Part shown: piece by piece, positions 59,245-64,000 of the stretch
Layout: each line of letters begins with the position of its first letter
Position numbering within the stretch: position 1 is the stretch's first letter
Source of the DNA: Actinoplanes regularis
GTDB taxonomy: Bacteria; Actinomycetota; Actinomycetes; Mycobacteriales; Micromonosporaceae
Direction of reading: 5' to 3'
Assembly: GCF_900188005.1 (NCBI RefSeq)
Contig: NZ_FZNR01000001.1
Coordinates: forward strand, 1,145,811 to 1,209,810
Length of the DNA stretch: 64,000 bases
Notes under the pieces: generated by a model
Database searches by the model: none
Seen by the model: only the letters and a program-made list of their open reading frames with translations
What the model was told of the DNA's origin: nothing
Position numbers and translations under genes: made by a program

Positions 59245-60000
59245 TCAGACTCGTCGCAGGTACTGCCAACCGCCCACCTCAGCGGCATAACGGGCATCAC
59301 TCGCGGGCACCAAGGTCACGGCGGCATCCCGCAGCATCGCGACCAGGCTCGGGGACGGGCTGCGCCACGCCTCGCTGACCTCCACCACGGTGCCGGTGCC
59401 GCGGCAGGCGGCGGCCAGGTCGGCGATCAGCGCGGGCGACACCGCGGCGTCGTCCACACCGGCCTGGGCCAGCAGCGCGAGCGGACGGGCCAGCTGGGTG
59501 GGTACGTACCGGGAGGCGCGCTCGAGGCCCCGCACGATGGTCTGGACCAGTTGCTCGGCGACCTGCTCGGCGGTCATCTCGCCGGCCGCCAGCCGATCCC
59601 GGACCGCGCGGGCGTCCAGCAGCTGGCCGCGGCACGGCAGGGCGGAGACCGCCACCGACAGCGCGTCCAACTGGGTCAGGTCCGCGGGCAGGGCGAGCCA
59701 GCCGTCCGGGCTGACCACCTCGACCTCGGCGGCCACCCGCAGCGTCATCTCGGTGCGATGCCGGGCCCGGCGCACGGCGTCCGCGTACGCGGTCAGCCAG
59801 GTGGTGTCCGGCCCCACCTGGTCGGCGAAGGTGAGCACGGTCAGGCCGGCCCGGTCGGCGGCCGAGACCACCACACCGACGGCATCCCGCCCCGCCGCGA
59901 ATCCGGTGTGCACGTGGGCATCCACCGTCAGGTCAAACGCGCACGCGGTGCCGATGGCACCACCGCCGATGACTGGTTCCCGCTCTGCGCCCACGATCAC
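59245..60000 (-). CDS. PHP-fold protein with incomplete metal site
   Basis: A 251-residue protein of the polymerase/histidinol-phosphatase fold. The first motif is intact (DAHVHTG), and the Glu of motif III is in AAEVEVV, but motif II normally ending in TDH reads FADQV, the AHP-like motif reads LARPLALL, and the final SDAH reads SDARYA. Three expected His ligands are thus missing, so phosphatase activity is doubtful. It lies between csrA and the SRPBCC gene, on the same strand as the flagellar genes. Start is GTG 60000. Confidence 0.8.
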   Translation of the reverse strand: MIVGAEREPVIGGGAIGTACAFDLTVDAHVHTGFAAGRDAVGVVVSAADRAGLTVLTFADQVGPDTTWLTAYADAVRRARHRTEMTLRVAAEVEVVSPDGWLALPADLTQLDALSVAVSALPCRGQLLDARAVRDRLAAGEMTAEQVAEQLVQTIVRGLERASRYVPTQLARPLALLAQAGVDDAAVSPALIADLAAACRGTGTVVEVSEAWRSPSPSLVAMLRDAAVTLVPASDARYAAEVGGWQYLRRV

Positions 60001-60086
60001 TCCCGACTGAAGTTCTCCGTCGTGGAGAAGAATGCCGGTCGCGCGTTGTCTGCGGGGTCAGCCGCCGGTGCAGGTGGGGTGCGTCC

Positions 60087-60323
60087 TCACTCCCCCGGCT
60101 TCTCGAACATCTTGGTGACCGCCTTGACCGCGTCGTCGGTCGGCGACGCGGCGGCACGGTTCGCCTCCTGCAACTCGCGGTACACCTCCTCACGGTGTAC
60201 CTGCACGTCACGCGGAGCCTCTATACCCAGCCGAATGACGTCACCCCGGGCCTCCAGCACGGTGATCACGACATCGTCGCCGATCATCACGCTCTCCCCG
60301 GCCCGCCTGGTCAGCACAAGCAT
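60087..60323 (-). CDS. csrA: Carbon storage regulator CsrA
   Basis: A 78-residue RNA-binding dimer: MLVLTRRAGESVMIGDDVVI, VIRLGIEAPRDVQVHREEVY, with the conserved RNA-contact residues Leu4, Arg6 and Arg44-type (APRDVQVHR). CsrA binds GGA-containing leaders and blocks translation. In flagellated Gram-positives it represses flagellin until sequestered by FliW. The family start is ATG 60323. It follows fliW after 82 bases, with a terminator between. Its C-terminal 18 residues are longer than usual. Confidence 0.94.
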   Translation of the reverse strand: MLVLTRRAGESVMIGDDVVITVLEARGDVIRLGIEAPRDVQVHREEVYRELQEANRAAASPTDDAVKAVTKMFEKPGE

Positions 60324-60360
60324 CGACGCCCTCCTCCAGCCATGGAACGGACAGCATGGC

Positions 60361-60392
60361 AAAAGCGCGGTCGCGAGGGAACGCGACCGCGC
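60361..60392 (-). terminator. Terminator between fliW and csrA
   Basis: GCGCGGTCGCG (60365-60375) pairs perfectly with CGCGACCGCGC (60382-60392) around AGGGAA. On the minus strand TTTTGCC follows the stem. It starts 14 bases after the fliW stop and should reduce transcription into csrA. Confidence 0.75.
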
Positions 60393-60405
60393 CTGCGCTG
60401 GAGGT

Positions 60406-60843
60406 TCAGAACGCCCGGTGCATGATCGCCCGGACCGGATAACCGGAGCCGGTGAGGATCGTCTGCATGGCCCGCATGCTGTCCCGGTCCACCACGATCG
60501 GGGCGAGGAGGTTCGCCGTGGTCTCCTCTTCGCTCACGGTGATGATGGTCAGCAGCAGCGCGCGGTCCGGGTCATGGGTGTTCAGCGCGGCGAAAATCGA
60601 TTCATCGATCTCCGGGGCGTACTCCGGGAAGAACGGTTCCGGCGGCGCGACCAGGAAGCGCAGCTCCGGGTCGTCGAGCGAAGTCAGAGCGAAGAGCAGA
60701 CCGTCGTCATTCAGCCGGACCAGAACGAATTCCTTGTGCGCCGGGAATCCCGGCATGGGCACCGCCATGGAGATGGTGGGCAGGCCCAGCGACGGATCCG
60801 TCATGGTGGCCTCGATCGGTCGGGACATGGAGCGGGTAGTCAT
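60406..60843 (-). CDS. fliW: Flagellar assembly factor FliW
   Basis: A 145-residue FliW: FLVLRLNDDGLLFALTSLDDPELRFLV-like core beginning GFPAHKEFVLVRL, LVAPPEPFFPEYAPEI, LLLTIITVSEEETTANLLAPIVVD. FliW binds CsrA non-competitively and flagellin, coupling flagellin synthesis to secretion. ATG 60843 has GAGG six bases upstream; GTG 60849, overlapping the flgL stop, is an alternative. Part of flgN-flgK-flgL-fliW. Confidence 0.93.
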   Translation of the reverse strand: MTTRSMSRPIEATMTDPSLGLPTISMAVPMPGFPAHKEFVLVRLNDDGLLFALTSLDDPELRFLVAPPEPFFPEYAPEIDESIFAALNTHDPDRALLLTIITVSEEETTANLLAPIVVDRDSMRAMQTILTGSGYPVRAIMHRAF

Positions 60844-60845
60844 GG

Positions 60846-61814
60846 TCACCTCAGGAAATCGATGAGCGAGGGCTGGATCACCTTGGCCGTGGCGGCCAGG
60901 GCGGCCTGATACGAGGTTTGCTGGAGCTGCAAATCCATGATCGCCTTGGGCAGATCGATGTCCTCGACATCAGACAACTGCGACGACACGGACATCAAGC
61001 GATCCTCAGCGGACTGCTTCATCTGGGTAACTCGATTGTATCGGGCACCTACCTCCGAAAGGGTGGATTTCATGAGATCAGAGGCTTTGTCTAGATTCTG
61101 CAGCCCGGCCGTCAATGCCTCCGAGTCGCCGGACTTCATGGCCGCGATGACGTCATCCAGCACGTTGAAGAGCTGGGCTGGATTCCGTACCGGGGTCGCG
61201 CTGGGGTTGCCGTTCGCGTCGACGTAGTTCCCGCTCGCGTCGAGGAGGTAGTCGTTACCGAAGGCCTCCGGGCCCCGGACGTCGACTCGGATCTTGGCGT
61301 TCGGCCCGATCGCCCGGAGCGTCTGGTCGGCCGACTGCCCGATGTAATTGCCGTTGGTGTCGTAGGCCTCGAAGTCCGGCGTGGCACCGCCGAACACCGG
61401 CCGGTCCAGATACTTGGAGTTGGAGTACTGGATCAGGTTGGCCTTGATCTGCTCGAGCTCGGCGGCGCGGGCCTTGTTCGCCTCCGGTGTGGAGGAGCCG
61501 CCGAGGTTGCTCGCCTCCAGCGTGCGGTTACGGGCCACGCCGACCAGATCCAGCGTGCTCTGCAGGTTGTCCTGCACGACGCCGAGCCGGCCCAGCGCGT
61601 CGTCGGCGTTGCTGGAGTACCTCTTGCTGGCGCGCACCTCGTCGCGCAGCTGCAACGCGGTGACCGTGCCGGTCGGTGAGTCCGACGGGCGGGTCAGCTG
61701 CTTGCCGCTGGAGACCTTCTCCATGGCCTGCTGACTGCGGTTCTGGTTGCGCTGAAGGGCGGACAGCACGCGGATGTGCATGCTGCTCTCGGTGACCCTG
61801 GGGCTGCTGCTCAT
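60846..61814 (-). CDS. flgL: Flagellar hook-associated protein FlgL
   Basis: A 322-residue flagellin-like junction protein joining hook and filament. N-terminal RVTESSMHIRVLSALQRNQN...KVSSGKQLTRPSDSPTGTV and C-terminal VEDIDLPKAIMDLQLQQTSYQAALAA are the conserved coiled-coil ends; the centre is variable. It starts 10 bases after flgK and overlaps fliW, so it is within the same operon. Size is typical. Confidence 0.94.
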   Translation of the reverse strand: MSSSPRVTESSMHIRVLSALQRNQNRSQQAMEKVSSGKQLTRPSDSPTGTVTALQLRDEVRASKRYSSNADDALGRLGVVQDNLQSTLDLVGVARNRTLEASNLGGSSTPEANKARAAELEQIKANLIQYSNSKYLDRPVFGGATPDFEAYDTNGNYIGQSADQTLRAIGPNAKIRVDVRGPEAFGNDYLLDASGNYVDANGNPSATPVRNPAQLFNVLDDVIAAMKSGDSEALTAGLQNLDKASDLMKSTLSEVGARYNRVTQMKQSAEDRLMSVSSQLSDVEDIDLPKAIMDLQLQQTSYQAALAATAKVIQPSLIDFLR

Positions 61815-61824
61815 CTACGCTCCC

Positions 61825-63255
61825 TTACCTACCGACCATGCCGGTGCGGTTGATCAATTGGTCGAGCATCGAGTCGATGGTGGTGAGGACCCGGCTCGCG
61901 GCCTCGTAGCCGCGCTGGAAAGTGAGCAGATTCGTCATCTCCTCGTCGAGGTTGACCCCCGACTCGGCGTCGCGGGCCGCGTCGACCTGGTCGGTCACCG
62001 CGTTCTGCACATCCCGTCGGCGCTGTGCCGACTGTGCCGACACACCGAGTTCCCCGATCAACGACCGGTACTCGGCGTCCGCGCCGACCCGCGAGTCGGC
62101 CAGATCGGCGAGATCGTTCGCCTTGTTGCCGTCCAGCACCCGGGGTGTGCCCGTCGGGTCGCCCGAGGAGATCGCCAGCTTGGCCGGATCGGTCACCGCC
62201 ACCCGGATCTGCGCGGCGGTCACATTGCCGGGGAGCCCGTCGTTGCGGACGAAGAAATCGCCACCCGGGGTGCCGTCGATCGCGTACGCCGTGTTGTGGA
62301 TGGCGTTCACGTCGGTGGCGAGTTTCGTCGCGACCGTGTCCAGCCGCTGCGTCATGGTGTCGAGCGTGCCGCCCTTGACGAGCAGCTCCATCGTCGCGCC
62401 GAGCGTGCCGCCGGCGGCGACCGGGGCCTTGGTGTCCGCAAAGCGCAGGTTGACGTCGGTGCTGGCCAGATCCTCCAGCCGGGAGGCGCTGCCCGGCTCG
62501 ATCTCGATCGTCCGGGTGGTGAACCCGCTGACCAGGGGCGCGTTGCCGATGTAGACGTTCATCCCGCCGTTCGGCGTCTCGCTGAAGCTCGCCCCGGCCA
62601 TCTCGGAGAGCTTGAGGGCGAGCTGACCCCGCTGGTCCTTCAGCTCGTTGGGGGCCAGACCGGACTGCTGGGCGATGACGATCTCGTGGTTCAGCTTGGC
62701 CAGCGCGGTGGCCGTCTGGTTGATCTCGTCGACGTCGGTGCCCAGGTTCGTACGCGCCGACTTGTACTGGTTGTTCAACGCCGTCGCCGCGTCGTTGATC
62801 GTCGAGGCGACCGTGGACGCCTGCTCCAGGAGCGCGGCCTTGGCCGACGTGTCACCCGGGGTGGCGGCGACCTTGTTCCAGCCCTCCCACATGTCGGCGA
62901 GCCGGCCCTGCAGGGCGGTGTCGCTCGGCTCCGCGAACACGTCTTCGATCAGGCCGTACGCGCCGGCCCGGGCGTTGTGGAACGCCGAGTTCGCGTGCTC
63001 GGTGTAGCTGCGCTGGTCCAGCCCCGCGTTGCGGAGCCGATCCACCGAGGAGACGGCGACTCCGCCACCGGGTTCGGTGCTGGTCGCATACATGCCGGGT
63101 ACCAGGTTGGCGTTCTGCGACGACAGCACCACCCGCTGGCGGGTGTACCCCTCGGTGTTCGCGTTCGCGATGTTCTGGCCGGTGACGTCCAAGCCGCGCC
63201 GCTGCGCGTACAAGGAGGTCAGAGCCGTGTTGAGTCCACTGAACGTGCTGCCCAT
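61825..63255 (-). CDS. flgK: Flagellar hook-associated protein FlgK
   Basis: A 476-residue HAP1. N-terminal STFSGLNTALTSLYAQRRGL and NIANANTEGYTRQRVVL, and C-terminal SGVNLDEEMTNLLTFQRGYEAASRVLTTIDSMLDQLINRTG are the conserved axial-protein ends, with the middle domain in between. It forms the first hook-filament junction ring. Its ATG shares one base with the flgN stop (TGATG), so translation is coupled to its chaperone. Confidence 0.95.
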   Translation of the reverse strand: MGSTFSGLNTALTSLYAQRRGLDVTGQNIANANTEGYTRQRVVLSSQNANLVPGMYATSTEPGGGVAVSSVDRLRNAGLDQRSYTEHANSAFHNARAGAYGLIEDVFAEPSDTALQGRLADMWEGWNKVAATPGDTSAKAALLEQASTVASTINDAATALNNQYKSARTNLGTDVDEINQTATALAKLNHEIVIAQQSGLAPNELKDQRGQLALKLSEMAGASFSETPNGGMNVYIGNAPLVSGFTTRTIEIEPGSASRLEDLASTDVNLRFADTKAPVAAGGTLGATMELLVKGGTLDTMTQRLDTVATKLATDVNAIHNTAYAIDGTPGGDFFVRNDGLPGNVTAAQIRVAVTDPAKLAISSGDPTGTPRVLDGNKANDLADLADSRVGADAEYRSLIGELGVSAQSAQRRRDVQNAVTDQVDAARDAESGVNLDEEMTNLLTFQRGYEAASRVLTTIDSMLDQLINRTGMVGR

Positions 63256-63740
63256 CAGATCGCCTCATCAACGAGGGTGGGGCGCCGAGCCCCGCCGGTG
63301 ACGGTCTGGCCCTGTGGTCCGTACGTTTCCACAGTCTCCGCGAACACGAGCATGGTTTCGCGAGCCGCGCGCTGACCCGCGGTGAGCAGGTCTCGGTTGA
63401 GGTCGGCCAGGGCCCTGATCTCCGACGTCAACAGCAGGAATGCCTTACGGTGCTGGTGCAACAGGTCCGACCAGGGATCCGGGGCCGCGTCGGCCAACTC
63501 GCCGAGCGACGCCTCCGGGTCGAGGCCGAGTTCGACCGCGACATCCTGGGCGTACGCGGCACGGATCACCTCGGTCTGCCGGATCTGATCCAGCACCACC
63601 TCCACCTCCCGGGTGGCGTGGCTGAGCCAGCGCGACCGGTTCGCCGCGAGGAGCAGTTGCTCCTCCTCAAGCTTGAACAGCAGCATCTCCAGCAGCTCGC
63701 GAGAGCGCCACAGGACGCTGGCCAGATCGGTCAGGCTCAC
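63255..63740 (-). CDS. flgN: Flagellar chaperone FlgN
   Basis: A 161-residue, almost wholly helical protein: LASVLWRSRELLEMLLFKLE, EEQLLLAANRSRWLSHATREVE, and a C-terminal amphipathic helix. FlgN-type proteins hold FlgK and FlgL for export. It is first in the operon and overlaps flgK, which supports the assignment given weak sequence conservation in the family. GTG 63740 has GGAGG five bases upstream; an extension to 63800 is unneeded. Confidence 0.85.
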   Translation of the reverse strand: MSLTDLASVLWRSRELLEMLLFKLEEEQLLLAANRSRWLSHATREVEVVLDQIRQTEVIRAAYAQDVAVELGLDPEASLGELADAAPDPWSDLLHQHRKAFLLLTSEIRALADLNRDLLTAGQRAARETMLVFAETVETYGPQGQTVTGGARRPTLVDEAI

Positions 63741-63802
63741 CCTGTCCTCCGGTCGTTCGCCGGTCGGGCCGCACCCGTTCGGCAACCCGCTCATCCGCAC
63801 AC

Positions 63803-63828
63803 GTCGGCACGTTCACCGTGGCCCTGAG
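63803..63828 (-). promoter_or_regulatory. Candidate FliA-type promoter for flgN operon
   Basis: On the minus strand CTCA and GCCGAC are 16 bases apart (63825-63828 and 63803-63808), resembling the FliA-family promoter CTCA-N15-17-GCCGAA that I recall from Actinoplanes missouriensis. It is about 60 bases upstream of flgN. Confidence 0.45.
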
Positions 63829-63894
63829 CGGTTTCCCACCGAATTTGCATTTGCCCGGTTCAGCGGAGAAGTCAGAAAAATCCTCGGGGATTCC

Positions 63895-63921
63895 TTGAGG
63901 TCGCCGGGCGGTCGCCGATGA
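63895..63921 (+). promoter_or_regulatory. Candidate FliA-type promoter for flagellin
   Basis: GCCGATGA (63914-63921) matches the -10 of FliA/WhiG promoters (GCCGATAA) in seven of eight bases; TTGA lies 15 bases upstream, a poor match to the -35. Transcription would start about 55 bases before the flagellin ATG. Confidence 0.4.
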
Positions 63922-63985
63922 GAGTGGCGCAACGCCACGGCTCACGGATGGGCCGGTCAGGACCCCCGTCAAGGAGGAACAACTC

Positions 63986-64000
63986 ATGGGTCTTCGCATC
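63986..64000 (+). CDS. fliC: Flagellin, first five codons
   Basis: Only MGLRI is in the window. It is preceded by AAGGAGG at seven bases, a very strong ribosome site, and lies divergent from flgN. MGLRI(N) is the standard flagellin N-terminus, so the next gene is almost certainly flagellin. The leader between the candidate promoter and the ATG has four GGA triplets, two within the ribosome site, as expected for a CsrA target. Confidence 0.78.

Overview
The window is high-GC actinobacterial chromosome, most likely from a motile, sporulating member of the Micromonosporaceae (Actinoplanes-like). The evidence is gene content: mycothiol biosynthesis (mshA), the developmental sigma factor BldN with its anti-sigma RsbN, a DivIVA-type protein, the rex-hemACD operon, SenX3/RegX3-type phosphate control, and a flagellar block (flgN-flgK-flgL-fliW, csrA, start of flagellin). 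Non-flagellated Streptomyces and Mycobacterium lack such a block. No transposase, integrase, prophage, rRNA, tRNA or CRISPR array was seen; this is mostly core chromosome.

Layout. 0-11.7 kb: an SDR fragment, a lipoprotein, an EamA exporter, a HAD hydrolase, PhzF, then a conserved envelope block (PRC/MgtE-N/CBS protein, DUF1003 protein, Mrp ATPase, TatB, HtrA protease, O-methyltransferase) and leucyl aminopeptidase. This recalls the M. tuberculosis Rv1220c-Rv1232c neighbourhood, but without sigE-rseA. 11.8-16.4 kb: DUF3117 protein, a PaaX regulator coupled to an enoyl-CoA hydratase/isomerase, a divIVA-like/SRPBCC/tag operon and an orphan nuoA. 16.5-20.6 kb: 2-oxoacid:ferredoxin oxidoreductase korAB with a clear terminator, and a K+ channel. 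20.7-27.6 kb: a large cyclase-homology/ATPase protein, a repeat-rich gap, FmdB, a membrane protein with a hexapeptide repeat and a transglycosylase-like domain lacking its catalytic Glu, and a double GNAT protein.

27.8-41.4 kb: the haem operon rex-hemA-hemC-hemD(-hemB) with a Rex operator, a HAD protein, a glutaredoxin-like protein and an acyl-CoA synthetase. Next come bldN (preceded by a translationally coupled 30-codon ORF), rsbN with a BldN-like promoter, plsC-type acyltransferase, an epimerase, the 33-residue ribosomal protein bS22 and an excisionase-type HTH protein. 41.5-54.6 kb: proline dehydrogenase, CGNR protein, sugar isomerase, a Cys-rich unknown, regX3-senX3 divergent from phoU across a PHO-box-like repeat, gpmA, an MFS exporter, a 650-bp structured gap, ybjN-mshA, SDR, methyltransferase and a lone receiver protein. 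54.8-64 kb: a secreted subtilase with a histone-H1-like basic tail, a PAS histidine kinase, a degenerate PHP protein, and the flagellar block with CsrA and FliW beside the flagellin start.

Working together: Rex ties haem synthesis to NADH/NAD+ ratio; SenX3/RegX3/PhoU handle phosphate; BldN/RsbN handle development; CsrA/FliW probably set flagellin translation. Most genes follow operons with 1-8-base stop/start overlaps, and several convergent pairs are separated by unusually long hairpins. The least explained material is a dispersed repeat containing an invariant 18-mer (three copies), two loci where the 3' end of a gene is tandemly repeated past its stop codon, the short ORF coupled to bldN, and the structured gap at 50.1-50.75 kb.
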